64,000 bases of DNA from Pelagihabitans sp947500445 (GCF_050589625.1 NZ_JBNGOP010000012.1:1-64000); one strand, 5' to 3'. Shown: positions 9,674-18,694, counted from the first letter of the stretch. Made by a program: numbers and translations. The notes: generated by a model not told the origin, from the letters alone.

Positions 9674-11242
9674 TTGAAATCACATCCATTAGATTTTTTT
9701 GAGCCTTTTACATCGGAACTTCCGGCGGACAAGGAGTTGGTAAACGAAAGGCGACAGGTACGTAATGCCTGCTTTTCATATGTTGAACCAAAAACCCCTG
9801 CCAATCCGTCTTTGATACATGCTTCCCCCGAAATGATGCAGTTGTTGGGAATATCGAACCTGCATGACGAAAAACGGTTTTCGGATATCTTTTCAGGTGC
9901 CGTAACCCCCGAAGGTTCAAAGCCGTACGCCATGTGTTATGGCGGACATCAGTTCGGAAATTGGGCAGGACAATTAGGCGATGGTCGGGCGATCAACTTG
10001 GGGAAAGTAGAAGGAGTTGGTGGGCCATGGACCTTGCAACTTAAGGGTGCCGGTGAAACGCCCTATTCGCGAAACGCGGATGGTTTGGCCGTTTTACGTT
10101 CTTCCGTTCGTGAATATTTGTGTAGTGAGGCCATGCATCACCTTGGCGTGCCCACAACAAGGGCACTGTCCTTAATGCTCAGTGGCGATTCCGTACTACG
10201 GGATATTCTTTATAATGGGAATCCCGCGTATGAAAAGGGGGCCATCGTTTGCAGGGTAGCGCCCTCGTTCATACGCTTTGGAAATTTTGAAATTTTGGCC
10301 GCACAAAAGGATATTACCACCTTAAGGGCCTTGGTCGATTATACCATTCGCCATCATTTTTCCCACTTGGTAGCACCCAATAAGGCGGCTTACTTGGCTT
10401 TTTTTAAAGAAGTATCGCTTCGGAGTATGGAAATGGTGGTCCACTGGCAACGCGTTGGTTTTGTGCATGGCGTGATGAATACGGATAACATGTCCATTTT
10501 AGGGCTGACCATCGACTATGGACCGTACGGTTGGCTAGAGGGATATGATCCCGAATGGACCCCGAATACTACGGATAGTGCCCATAAACGCTATCGGTAT
10601 GGCACACAACCGGAACTTGTGCTATGGAATCTGGTACAACTGGCAAATGCCCTATATCCCTTAATCGAAGCAGTGGAGCCCCTACAGGATATTTTAGATG
10701 AATATCGAAAGCAGGTAGGGGTAGCCCAATTGGATATGATGCGATCTAAACTAGGGCTTTTTGAAGCGAAACCGGAAGACGAAGAACTGGTGACCACTTT
10801 AGAAACCGCATTGCAGGCGACAGAGACCGATATGACGCTTTTTTATCGCACCCTATCGCAGTTCGATCCCGATTCTCCGGAGATGGGCATCGCGCTCGTA
10901 GGGGAAGCGTTTTATAGTCCAGGGGAAGTGAAGGGCGCCGTAGCGGACACTTGGAATTCCTGGTTTGCCCTGTACGCGCAGCGTTTGCGAAAAGAACTTG
11001 CCACCAAGGAAAAACGTACCGAGCACATGAATGCCGTGAACCCAAAGTACGTACTCCGGAACTATATGGCGCAGATGGCCATTGATGCTGCGGAAGAAGG
11101 CGATTACGATGTGATGAAAGAGTTGTTTACGATGCTTAAAAAACCTTATGACGAGCAACCCTCCTTTCAAAAATGGTTTGCCAAAAGACCGGAATGGGCC
11201 AGAAATAAGGTGGGTTGCTCCATGTTGTCCTGTAGTTCGTGA
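9674..11242 (+). CDS. selO: Protein adenylyltransferase SelO (YdiU/UPF0061)
   Basis: Pseudokinase-fold AMP transferase of about 522 aa from the TTG at 9674 (the open frame reaches GTG 9638, but a promoter -7 box overlaps that segment). Counting from 9674, the flipped-ATP residues align with P. syringae SelO: Lys124 in LQLKGAG and Glu147 in VREYL (same 23-residue spacing), then Asn272 in NTDNMS and metal-binding Asp281 in TIDYG (same 9-residue spacing). The C-terminus GCSMLSCSS keeps the Cys pair that sits where eukaryotic SelO has selenocysteine. SelO AMPylates redox proteins under oxidative stress. A methionine sulfoxide reductase gene follows 317 bp downstream on the same strand. Confidence 0.93.
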   Translation: MKSHPLDFFEPFTSELPADKELVNERRQVRNACFSYVEPKTPANPSLIHASPEMMQLLGISNLHDEKRFSDIFSGAVTPEGSKPYAMCYGGHQFGNWAGQLGDGRAINLGKVEGVGGPWTLQLKGAGETPYSRNADGLAVLRSSVREYLCSEAMHHLGVPTTRALSLMLSGDSVLRDILYNGNPAYEKGAIVCRVAPSFIRFGNFEILAAQKDITTLRALVDYTIRHHFSHLVAPNKAAYLAFFKEVSLRSMEMVVHWQRVGFVHGVMNTDNMSILGLTIDYGPYGWLEGYDPEWTPNTTDSAHKRYRYGTQPELVLWNLVQLANALYPLIEAVEPLQDILDEYRKQVGVAQLDMMRSKLGLFEAKPEDEELVTTLETALQATETDMTLFYRTLSQFDPDSPEMGIALVGEAFYSPGEVKGAVADTWNSWFALYAQRLRKELATKEKRTEHMNAVNPKYVLRNYMAQMAIDAAEEGDYDVMKELFTMLKKPYDEQPSFQKWFAKRPEWARNKVGCSMLSCSS

Positions 11243-11298
11243 AACTGCATATAGGTCGGATGTAATGTACAAGAAGAAAAACAGACTATTATAGGAAA

Positions 11299-11550
11299 AT
11301 GACGGTATTCGAGGCAATACAAAGAATCCCAGAGGGATACATAGAGGGGATGTATGAAAAACGGAAATATGGCATTACCAAGCAGTCTTTTAACAAGGGA
11401 AAGTCCTGTAAGGTTTTTGGAAAAGCCCTTGGAAGCTCCGATTTTATCAGCCTTAACTATTACCATACACGTTCCGGTGGACTTTTAAAGCCTTGTGAAA
11501 TGGAGGAATCAAAAGTGGTTGCCTTTTTAAAAAACGTAATGATAACATAA
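11299..11550 (+). CDS. Small conserved protein between selO and msrA
   Basis: An 83-aa soluble basic protein with no signal peptide or membrane segment. It contains IPEGYIEGMYEKRKYG, a KxFGKALGSSDFISLNYY stretch and a single KPCEM motif. I recall similar small proteins beside msrA in flavobacteria, sometimes labelled methionine sulfoxide reductase by association, but it has none of the MsrA or MsrB motifs. It lies 56 bp after selO and 9 bp before msrA, so co-expression is likely. Function unknown; a repair accessory role is inference only. Confidence 0.7.
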   Translation: MTVFEAIQRIPEGYIEGMYEKRKYGITKQSFNKGKSCKVFGKALGSSDFISLNYYHTRSGGLLKPCEMEESKVVAFLKNVMIT

Positions 11551-11559
11551 TAAAGGGAA

Positions 11560-12054
11560 ATGAGCATAAAAAAAGCATATATCGCAGGAGGATGTTTTTG
11601 GGGAATGGAGGAGCTGTTTCGCGTTCGTCCGGGTATTTTGGATACCGAGGTCGGCTATATCGGGGGAAAAAACGAGCACCCGACCTATAGGAACCATCCC
11701 GGTCATGCGGAGGGTATTTTATTGGAGTATGATGATGCGATTACTTCATTTAAAGCGATTTTGGATTATTTCTTTCGCATCCACAACCCTACGACCTTAA
11801 ATCAGCAGGGCAACGATATGGGTTCCAGTTACCGATCGGCGATTTTTTACCAGGATGAGGAAGAAAAGGCGATTGCTACCGAAATGATCGCTTTGGTAGA
11901 GGATTCGAATCGATGGGAAGGAAAAGTGGTGACTACCTTAGAGCCGTACACCACCTTTTGGCCCGCAGAACCGGAACATCAAGATTATTTGGTACGTAAT
12001 CCGAACGGGTATACCTGCCATTTCGAACGGTTTGAAACCTCCTTTTTGGAATAG
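11560..12054 (+). CDS. msrA: Peptide methionine-(S)-S-oxide reductase MsrA
   Basis: A 164-aa cytosolic enzyme that reduces methionine-S-sulfoxide. The catalytic motif GGCFWGMEE has Cys12, with the usual downstream QGNDMGSSYRSAIFY. Unlike longer MsrA forms, there is little sequence after the core and no Cys-rich tail, so resolution probably depends on thioredoxin directly. It is 9 bp behind the 83-aa gene and downstream of selO, giving a small oxidative-damage group. Confidence 0.95.
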   Translation: MSIKKAYIAGGCFWGMEELFRVRPGILDTEVGYIGGKNEHPTYRNHPGHAEGILLEYDDAITSFKAILDYFFRIHNPTTLNQQGNDMGSSYRSAIFYQDEEEKAIATEMIALVEDSNRWEGKVVTTLEPYTTFWPAEPEHQDYLVRNPNGYTCHFERFETSFLE

Positions 12055-12186
12055 TTCCATTGACTTGACTTTTGGTAGTGCCGTTGGGTAAATTATGCTT
12101 TGGTATCGCTTAAATCCTTTGGAATTTGAGTGATTCGGCCCCGGTTTTATAGTTTCTTGTCGCCAATATAAAATGAACACTACGAG

Positions 12187-12702
12187 ATGATTCATATACG
12201 ACCTGCTACGATAGTTGATGCTCCTGTTATTGCTCTTTTGGGGCGAACGACGTTTCAAGAAACCTTTGGGTCCCTATTTCGGGACCAAGGTGATTTAAGG
12301 GCATATTTGAACGACACCTTTTCCGTTAAAAAAATAGAACGGAGTTTGGATAAAGCCAATAATGCCTTCTGGCTGGCTTTTGTGGACGCGCTTCCGGTAG
12401 GTTATGCAAAGTTAAAGTTACGCTCTCCAACACCTTTCATGGTATCGACCGAGGTCGGTCAACTGCAAAAAATATATGTACTTCACGAATTTTTATCCAT
12501 GAAAATCGGAAAACGACTGCAAGATATTTTGGTGGAAGCGGCTTCCCTATCAGGATCGAACGCTGTTTGGTTATCTGTTTTAAAGAGCAATGCAAGAGCG
12601 ATAAGGTTTTACCAAAAAAATGAATTTAATCATGTTGGAGCGCATCAATTTGTCATTGGTAAAGAAACCTTCGAATTTCTCGTTATGGCAAAACAGTTTT
12701 GA
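12187..12702 (+). CDS. GNAT family N-acetyltransferase
   Basis: A 171-aa GNAT-fold protein. The N-terminal MIHIRPATIVDAPVIALL is a typical beta1-alpha1 segment. The acetyl-CoA region is LQKIYVLHEFLSMKIGKRLQD, with a diverged Q/RxxGxG/A loop, followed by LSVLKSNARAIRFYQKNEF. Homologues include small-molecule and spermidine/spermine-type acetyltransferases. The substrate cannot be told from sequence. A terminator-like hairpin follows at 12713-12734. Confidence 0.85.
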   Translation: MIHIRPATIVDAPVIALLGRTTFQETFGSLFRDQGDLRAYLNDTFSVKKIERSLDKANNAFWLAFVDALPVGYAKLKLRSPTPFMVSTEVGQLQKIYVLHEFLSMKIGKRLQDILVEAASLSGSNAVWLSVLKSNARAIRFYQKNEFNHVGAHQFVIGKETFEFLVMAKQF

Positions 12703-12712
12703 TAACCTTTGT

Positions 12713-12734
12713 TAAAGGGATTTCTCTCCCTTTA
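12713..12734 (+). terminator. Hairpin after the GNAT gene
   Basis: Perfect 8-bp stem TAAAGGGA / TCCCTTTA with a 6-nt loop, 11 bp after the stop codon. It resembles a weak intrinsic terminator without a long U tract. Confidence 0.45.
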
Positions 12735-12798
12735 TCGGGCATTATTTTCTCCAAAGGGAAATAAATGTGGTTATATTTAAAAAATTAGCTTTTTAAAG

Positions 12799-13797
12799 AT
12801 GGGAAAAATAGGGATTATCGGTGCTACGGGTATGCTAGGCCACCACACGGCAAAGGCCGTTTTGGCTACCGGGACACATCAGCTAACGGTGATACACCGG
12901 GCAACGTCCAATTTGGAGCATATCAAGGACCTCGATTTCGAAAGTAGGGTAGGAGATCTTACCGATAGGTCCAGTCTTTTTAAAGCTTTTGACGGGCTGG
13001 ACCATGTGCTCAATTGTGGGGCGTATTATCCTACGGTTCCCAAACCCTTGCAGGAAGAACTGGCAATAGCGGACAAGCAGATTTCGAACTTTATTGAGGC
13101 CGTAGCCCACTGTAAAATCAAAAAAGGACTGTATTTGGGAGGCGCTATTGCCATTCCCAAAGCAACGAGCGGACCTGGGCACGAGTCTTTGGTCTATCAG
13201 TCATTGCCCTCCAACGCGTCGGCCTACGCACAAGTAAAGGTCTTAATGGATAAAAAGGTACGGGAAGCGGGCGCAAAAGGAATTCCGATAGTCATCGGGA
13301 TACCTCCCATGACCTTTGGGGAGTATGACTATGGCCCAACAACCGGGCGTTTGATCGTACATGCCTTGAACAGAACCCTTCCCGGCTATGTAGGCGGAGA
13401 TCGAAATGTTGTGTATGCCGGTGACGCCGGTAGGGGAATGTTGTTGGCGTGTATGAATGGCCGGCCGGGTGAACGGTACCTTATTACCGGGGTCAACATA
13501 AACATGACTGCACTTATTGAGAAAATTGGGATTATCGGCGGGGTTACCGATATGCCCAAAAAGGTGCCCTTATCCTTGGCAAAACTGCTGTCAAAGGTAA
13601 AAATGACCCGCTATAAATGGTTTGGTGGTGAGCTCCCCTTATTGGACGATACGGCCATTGCCGTAATGTCGGCAGGTCAATTTTTAGACGGTTCCAAGGC
13701 TAAAAAAGAGTTGGGCTATAAACCCCAAGTCGGTATCGACGAAATGATACAGAAAACGATCTCTTGGTTTAAAGAAGTGGGTTATATCGATGGATAA
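12799..13797 (+). CDS. NAD(P)-dependent epimerase/dehydratase-like protein
   Basis: A 332-aa atypical or extended SDR. The Rossmann motif GATGMLGHH is at residues 7-15. A dihydroflavonol-reductase-like middle region includes KGLYLGGAIAIPK and SAYAQVKVLMDKKV, so the YxxxK is present as Tyr-Ala-Gln-Val-Lys. It is probably an NADP-dependent sugar or small-molecule oxidoreductase; the substrate is not recognisable. It stands alone after a hairpin terminator. Confidence 0.82.
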   Translation: MGKIGIIGATGMLGHHTAKAVLATGTHQLTVIHRATSNLEHIKDLDFESRVGDLTDRSSLFKAFDGLDHVLNCGAYYPTVPKPLQEELAIADKQISNFIEAVAHCKIKKGLYLGGAIAIPKATSGPGHESLVYQSLPSNASAYAQVKVLMDKKVREAGAKGIPIVIGIPPMTFGEYDYGPTTGRLIVHALNRTLPGYVGGDRNVVYAGDAGRGMLLACMNGRPGERYLITGVNINMTALIEKIGIIGGVTDMPKKVPLSLAKLLSKVKMTRYKWFGGELPLLDDTAIAVMSAGQFLDGSKAKKELGYKPQVGIDEMIQKTISWFKEVGYIDG

Positions 13798-14201
13798 GAT
13801 AAGGTCCTGCTTGTGTGGCTATGTCTTAAGGGCGCACCCAGATGGACCAAAGTGACCGCATGGAAAGTTCCGGGATTTCCGGTGTTCCAGATTTATGGTT
13901 TTTAGCGCTTTAACGTGAATTCAGCTTATAAATTGAATGCTTTAGGTCGGCTTTTTATCCTTTCATTTGACCTTCCGTTCATTTCTTTTGCTCGTCCAAA
14001 AGCAACCGATTCAAAGAAAAGACACTTTTCGTAGTGATTTTTCAGTCTCCGACCGAAAACCGTTTTGCAAACTCCGTGGCCTCCGGTATGGATCTCGGAA
14101 CTTAATAGCTATCATTATTTCGAAAAGGAAAAACATCCGTTAACCAAAATAGGTGTTTTTTAAGTCGAACTCACTTTAGTTAAGGCGTATCTCCGGCATT
14201 G
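13798..14201. other. Intergenic region with possible gene remnant
   Basis: 404 bp between convergent genes. The minus strand at about 13985-14090 reads as a stretch of plausible coding (FFESVAFGRAKEMNG) that is open but lacks a start and flanking domains. It may be a dispersed repeat or dead ORF. No RNA or clear terminator was found. Confidence 0.3.
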
Positions 14202-14627
14202 CTACTCCGGATAGGAAACATAAGTGTACGATTTATGAATGATTTTCCAGTTCCCCTGGTACTTTAACAGCATCAGGTAATCGGTATAAATTCGTTTGGC
14301 ATTTGGCATTAGAATCTCAATTTTCGCCATGGCCGCATCGTTCTCATAATCGATGGATACAATTCTTCCGATCCTGTTGCTTTTCTTTCCTTTTGAAATG
14401 CCTCCGATATACGCTTTTCCATACCAGACTTTAAGGCTATCCTTGTTGATGCTATAAAGGTTCAATTCGGGATGAAAGGCTTTTTTTACCCGTTCCGGTT
14501 CTCCATTGGCGGTTCCTTCAATATAATCCATTAGTGTATCGGTAATCGCATGCAATTCGGATTGCGCGTTCGCAACGGACATTCCAAGTACAAAAATGAA
14601 TGTGATCAGGATGTGGTATATTCTCAT
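14202..14627 (-). CDS. Secreted NTF2/SnoaL-like protein (lumazine-binding-like)
   Basis: A 141-aa protein with a signal peptide ending near ANAQ (residue 22) and an NTF2-fold domain: an N-terminal helix (DTLMDYIEGTANGEPERVKKAF), then strands ending in GNWKIIHKSYTY. It matches the putative lumazine-binding/DUF4440-type secreted family. No catalytic residues can be assigned. It is the last gene of a three-gene operon with the serine-hydrolase-like and DJ-1-like genes (48 bp downstream of the former). Confidence 0.82.
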   Translation of the reverse strand: MRIYHILITFIFVLGMSVANAQSELHAITDTLMDYIEGTANGEPERVKKAFHPELNLYSINKDSLKVWYGKAYIGGISKGKKSNRIGRIVSIDYENDAAMAKIEILMPNAKRIYTDYLMLLKYQGNWKIIHKSYTYVSYPE

Positions 14628-14675
14628 GTGTTTTTTTTTAAATAATTATGACTGCTTATTGTGTCCAAAAATCCG

Positions 14676-16379
14676 CTATCGGGTTTTTGCTGAATTTTGA
14701 TTGGTCTTTGCCGCTTTTAGAAATAGGATATCGGTAACACCTTGCGTGGCCAGTAGAAACCCGGAGACCTCCCCTTTAGGGTCCCTCTGGAAGGTAATCG
14801 AACTGAAATGGTCCTGGTTTCCCATAAACGTATCAGGTATGGTAGGCGAAAGCTGAACAGGTTTCGTTCTTGGGCGTACGATGACAAGTTCTCCGTTATG
14901 GTTCTCGATAGAATAGGGCGTTTTAAACAGCGGTGTGTGATAGTTGCCGGTAAACGCCTCAAGGTCTTTGCTCCAACTGGCGTTCTGATTATAGGCGAGA
15001 GATCGGAAGGTTTGGTCTCCCACGGTGACCTGCATGGTTTTGGGCGTCGTCTTTGTATCGAAACGTACCATGACCTCGCCCCGTGTGATCATTTTAAAGG
15101 AAGTGTTCCCCAATGGAACAAGGGCACTTTCATTACCGGGCCCCCTAACATAACGCAGGGTATCGTTTACCGTGCGAATCTTGCGAATGGTATGGTTATC
15201 GGTGTCCCAATAATCCCCTTCAAAGTTAGCTAGTTGTGGTCCCGCCAATTTTTTAACGGCGATCGTTGGTGGTGCTTGTGGCATTGGGTCAAGAAAATTC
15301 TCAATATATAGGGCACTGGCACCGGTTGCCGCATAGCCATTGTATGCTCCATCGTTGCCCATGACCACAAGGGCCAGGTCGTGTTCGGGATATCGGATCA
15401 GTTTGCTGGCATAACCGCCGGCAACTTCGATATGGTATAGTTTTTTGACCCCTCGAAAATTCCAAAAGCGATGTCCTCCGGTATATAGTGCCAAGTTGGT
15501 TTCCTTGACCGTAGTATTGTTGACGATGGAAAGACCGTCAAATTTTGCAACAAGCTGTTTTGTTCCCAAGGTCGGGCTTTGTAGCTCCTTGGCCCAAAGG
15601 CACATATCGCCAACGGTGCTGTACAGGTCGGTCAAAAGGGTGTGTTCGTGATTGATTCCCGCGACGGCATATCCTTCCTTTTGGGCAACATATCCCTGGG
15701 CCATAGCGGGGATTACAGCGCCTGTGGTGTCAAATACGGAATGTGTCATTCCCAAAGGCCCAAAAATTTCTTTGGTCACGAATTCGGAATACGATGTTTT
15801 TCCGATTTTGGCGATCAAATCTTCAAGGACCATGAATCCGGCATCGGTGAACTGTTGCGTTTCTCCACTGGCCGGAGCATTTTGCGATTGGTATCCGATC
15901 ATTTTATAGGCCTGTTCTTTACTGAATACCTCTTGCATATTCCACCCTGCAAGGGTTTTGGAGACCTCCAAGTTGTTCAGCCCGCTGGTATGGTGTGTCA
16001 GTTGTTCAATGCTTATGGCATGCGGAAAGGACGCTAGTTCCGGCATGTGTTTTCTAATATCGTCCTGTAGGGAAATTTGACCGCGCTGCTCAAGCAATAA
16101 AAGGGCGTAAACGGTAAATTCTTTTGCGATGTCACCGATGTGAAATTTTGTATCGGGGCGTATCGGGATTTGGTGTTCCAAGTTTGCCAGTCCATATCCC
16201 TTGGTATAGACCACTTCACCATTGTTTAGGACACCCACTGCGATTCCGGGCGTATCCGTATTCGCCCATGTCGCAAAAACCGAATCTATTTGGGCAGGGG
16301 TAATCTGTTTTTTATGGGCCTTTTGACCATAGGTCCCGACCAAGGTTGCCAATACCAATACTGTAAGTACGCTTTTCAT
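14676..16379 (-). CDS. Beta-lactamase-fold (AmpC/esterase family) protein lacking the catalytic serine
   Basis: A 567-aa secreted protein with a signal peptide (cleaved around YGQ, residue 19), a class C beta-lactamase/serine hydrolase domain (about 28-365) and a C-terminal lipocalin-like region. The domain has the usual landmarks (KGYGLANLEHQIPIRPDTKF, LTHHTSGL), but the SxxK motif reads Asp83-Ile-Ala-Lys86 and the YxN motif reads Phe177-Thr-Asp179. The nucleophile is missing and the second motif is altered, so it is probably not a functional serine hydrolase. The frame is otherwise intact. It is preceded within 10 bp by the DJ-1-like gene and followed by the NTF2-like gene. Confidence 0.88.
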   Translation of the reverse strand: MKSVLTVLVLATLVGTYGQKAHKKQITPAQIDSVFATWANTDTPGIAVGVLNNGEVVYTKGYGLANLEHQIPIRPDTKFHIGDIAKEFTVYALLLLEQRGQISLQDDIRKHMPELASFPHAISIEQLTHHTSGLNNLEVSKTLAGWNMQEVFSKEQAYKMIGYQSQNAPASGETQQFTDAGFMVLEDLIAKIGKTSYSEFVTKEIFGPLGMTHSVFDTTGAVIPAMAQGYVAQKEGYAVAGINHEHTLLTDLYSTVGDMCLWAKELQSPTLGTKQLVAKFDGLSIVNNTTVKETNLALYTGGHRFWNFRGVKKLYHIEVAGGYASKLIRYPEHDLALVVMGNDGAYNGYAATGASALYIENFLDPMPQAPPTIAVKKLAGPQLANFEGDYWDTDNHTIRKIRTVNDTLRYVRGPGNESALVPLGNTSFKMITRGEVMVRFDTKTTPKTMQVTVGDQTFRSLAYNQNASWSKDLEAFTGNYHTPLFKTPYSIENHNGELVIVRPRTKPVQLSPTIPDTFMGNQDHFSSITFQRDPKGEVSGFLLATQGVTDILFLKAAKTNQNSAKTR

Positions 16380-16389
16380 ATGTTTTGTA

Positions 16390-17184
16390 TTATTGAATGT
16401 TTAGCTCCGCTATACCCTTGACGACCATTTCGGCTACTACCGCAGCTGAAGTGGGGTCTTGCCCGGTTATCAAACGACCGTCTACCTTATGGAAACCGTC
16501 CCAACCCGTAGTTGAAAATTGAAAATCGCCACCTCTTTCGGAAATTAGCTGTTGGATGGAGAAAGGAAAGGTTTTGTAATATGCAGCTTCTTCGTTCTCA
16601 AAAAGATCCGGAAAACCGTTTACCTTCTTTCCTTCAACCAAATAGTCCCCGTTCCGGGTTTTTAAATTGGCGATTCCGGCCGTCCCATGGCAAATGGCCG
16701 ATACAATTCCCCCGTGGTCTTCATATAGTTCAATTACAATTTTTTGTATGGCCCCATTTTCAGGCACTCCGAACATGGCGGCACCGCCTCCACCATAGTA
16801 TACCGCTTTATAATGTTGCGCATCTATGGTTTCCGGTGGGTAGGTATGCTCCAAGGCATCCATGAAATTGTTGTCGTACAAAAATTGCTTTTGTAGGGAA
16901 TCGGAGGTGTTGATGTATCCAATAGGAATAGCCCCTCCTTTAGGACTCACAAAATCTATGGAAAAACCGGCCTGTTGAAAAACGGCGTAGGCGTGTACGA
17001 TTTCCGAAAAATGGTTGGAGGTACTTAAATCAGTGTCACCATAAAAATGGGCGTTGGAGACAACGAACAGTATTTTTTCCCCTATTTCCTTAGCACTTTC
17101 TTTACCGTACGCAGTTTTGGATCGTTCCTTGCAGCCCAAGAGAAAACTTAAAAATACTAGAATGGCAAAGGGTATCCTTTTCAT
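16390..17184 (-). CDS. DJ-1/PfpI (Hsp31-like) lipoprotein
   Basis: A 264-aa class-I glutamine-amidotransferase-like protein. A lipoprotein signal ends in FLLGC (Cys18), so it is expected to be envelope-anchored. The nucleophile elbow is AICHGTAG with Cys165-His166. The first gene of the operon with the Asp-for-Ser hydrolase homologue and the NTF2-like protein. Hsp31-like proteins act as glyoxalases or holdases; the specific activity here is unknown. A cytosolic relative lies at 52845-53546, also beside an NTF2-fold gene. Confidence 0.87.
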   Translation of the reverse strand: MKRIPFAILVFLSFLLGCKERSKTAYGKESAKEIGEKILFVVSNAHFYGDTDLSTSNHFSEIVHAYAVFQQAGFSIDFVSPKGGAIPIGYINTSDSLQKQFLYDNNFMDALEHTYPPETIDAQHYKAVYYGGGGAAMFGVPENGAIQKIVIELYEDHGGIVSAICHGTAGIANLKTRNGDYLVEGKKVNGFPDLFENEEAAYYKTFPFSIQQLISERGGDFQFSTTGWDGFHKVDGRLITGQDPTSAAVVAEMVVKGIAELNIQ

Positions 17185-17523
17185 CGGTGATAGTTGTTAG
17201 TTAAAAGGATGCGCTGTAACGCAAGCCTTTCCTCCGAGTATTCGGAGCTATAAATTTTTGGCCAGTTGGCAGTCGCACTTGTCGGTCAGCGATTTTTATG
17301 GATTACAAAATAGCGTAGCGCCAACGGTTTATGGTTACTTTGGTACAATGCTGAAAAGGAATTTCATTCTTTTCTTTTAAACCTTTGCAGTTTACATGCA
17401 AAGTGGTTTGGACAACAAGTACTATAGTACCCTACAATACTATGGTAAAACGAAGCAAACGGGGACACCAGTTATAAATCTGGAGTACGGATCTATAAAT
17501 CGAGAACCTTACAAAGTGTAGGT
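17185..17523. other. Intergenic region upstream of the DJ-1 operon
   Basis: 339 bp between the stop of the AraC-type regulator gene and the start of the DJ-1 operon, both leftward. It presumably contains the operon promoter and possibly the AraC protein's target. I could not pick a clear -7/-33 pair or repeat. Confidence 0.35.
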
Positions 17524-18564
17524 TCAGGCAATACTTTCCTTAAATTTTGCGGGAGTGGTCTTGGCAATTTTTTTAAAGGCGGAATAAAAGGTCGATTTGG
17601 AATTGAATCCACAATCATAACCTACCGCTTCCAATTTGATCTGTGTGTTGCAGCGGATCATTTCTTTGGCCTTTTCAATACGGTATTCATTGATTAGAAA
17701 GGTAAAGCTCTTACCCATATTATCATTGATCAATTGGGACAGGGTGTGGGGCAAAATATTCATTTTTTTTGCCACGTCGGGAAGTCTAAGATTGGCATTG
17801 GTATACATTTTTTCGTCCTTCATCAATCGGTCGAGTGCCGCTACGAGTTTTTCGGCTTCAACGGGCGCAATTTTTTTATTTGCGTATTTATGGGGTTGCG
17901 TAAAAAGGGCCCCTTTGGTCCTTCGAAAATAAAGTAATAGAAAAAACAGATAAAAAATCAATGAGAAGGATAAGGCCCCTACAAGGTAGGAAGTATAAGC
18001 GACCGTACTGAACGCCACCCAGATGATAAGGTTTCCTGTAAAAACGCTCAACAACCAAAAATCTAAACTTGATATCTTTTTGTTTTTCTTAATAAGGTCC
18101 TTTAGCAGAGGCCGTATTATCCAAGCGGTTCCAATGATATATCCCGCCCAAATACTATAGATAATGGTCATCCAATGGATGTTGCCTACCAGGCAGGGAT
18201 TGTGAGTTTCAGGGAACAATATTCCGATGAAGATCGCTAGTGATAACAGTACCAAAAAATGGATTTTCCATAAGTGGATCTTGGAATTGGGTAAAACAAC
18301 GGACTTCATATAAAAATAAAGGGAAGGCCCGATCAGTATGCATGCCGTAAGACCGAATTTGATAAAGATTATGGACAAATCATCATTAAAATAATAAAAC
18401 ACCGATTTGCCAACACGAATGGCAAGCATGAGCAACAGAAAACCCAAAAAGAAGTTGGAAATTGTTCTGGGGCGTTTGATAAAGAAAAAGTACAAACTGA
18501 TCAACAGCGCGTTAAAAACACCCAATGCGCTGAAAAAGAAAAGGAGTTCACTGGAAAAATTCAT
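17524..18564 (-). CDS. Membrane-bound AraC-family transcriptional regulator
   Basis: A 346-aa protein with about seven N-terminal membrane helices (residues 5 to about 215) and a C-terminal AraC HTH (last 100 residues, ending GYDCGFNSKSTFYSAFKKIAKTTPAKF). I chose the ATG at 18564 (MNFSSELLFFFSALG) over an in-frame ATG at 18639, because a TATTTTTG box on the minus strand (18596-18603) sits inside the longer reading and the short form matches the family start. The ligand is unknown. It lies just upstream of, and reads toward, the DJ-1 operon, a likely target. Confidence 0.85.
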   Translation of the reverse strand: MNFSSELLFFFSALGVFNALLISLYFFFIKRPRTISNFFLGFLLLMLAIRVGKSVFYYFNDDLSIIFIKFGLTACILIGPSLYFYMKSVVLPNSKIHLWKIHFLVLLSLAIFIGILFPETHNPCLVGNIHWMTIIYSIWAGYIIGTAWIIRPLLKDLIKKNKKISSLDFWLLSVFTGNLIIWVAFSTVAYTSYLVGALSFSLIFYLFFLLLYFRRTKGALFTQPHKYANKKIAPVEAEKLVAALDRLMKDEKMYTNANLRLPDVAKKMNILPHTLSQLINDNMGKSFTFLINEYRIEKAKEMIRCNTQIKLEAVGYDCGFNSKSTFYSAFKKIAKTTPAKFKESIA

Positions 18565-18595
18565 TTTTTGAAAAATGCTTAACAGCTGTTGTACC

Positions 18596-18603
18596 CAAAA
18601 ATA
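18596..18603 (-). promoter_or_regulatory. Candidate -7 element of the AraC-type gene
   Basis: TATTTTTG on the minus strand matches TAnnTTTG and lies about 32 bp before the preferred ATG. No TTG at the right spacing was found, so the call is weak. Confidence 0.3.
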
Positions 18604-18694
18604 GGTAAAATCGATACAACGCTCACTTTTGATAGCCAAAGCTGTAATTTGGGGTACGGACTAGAGCTAAAAACAAACGTCTGGGGCCGGATTC

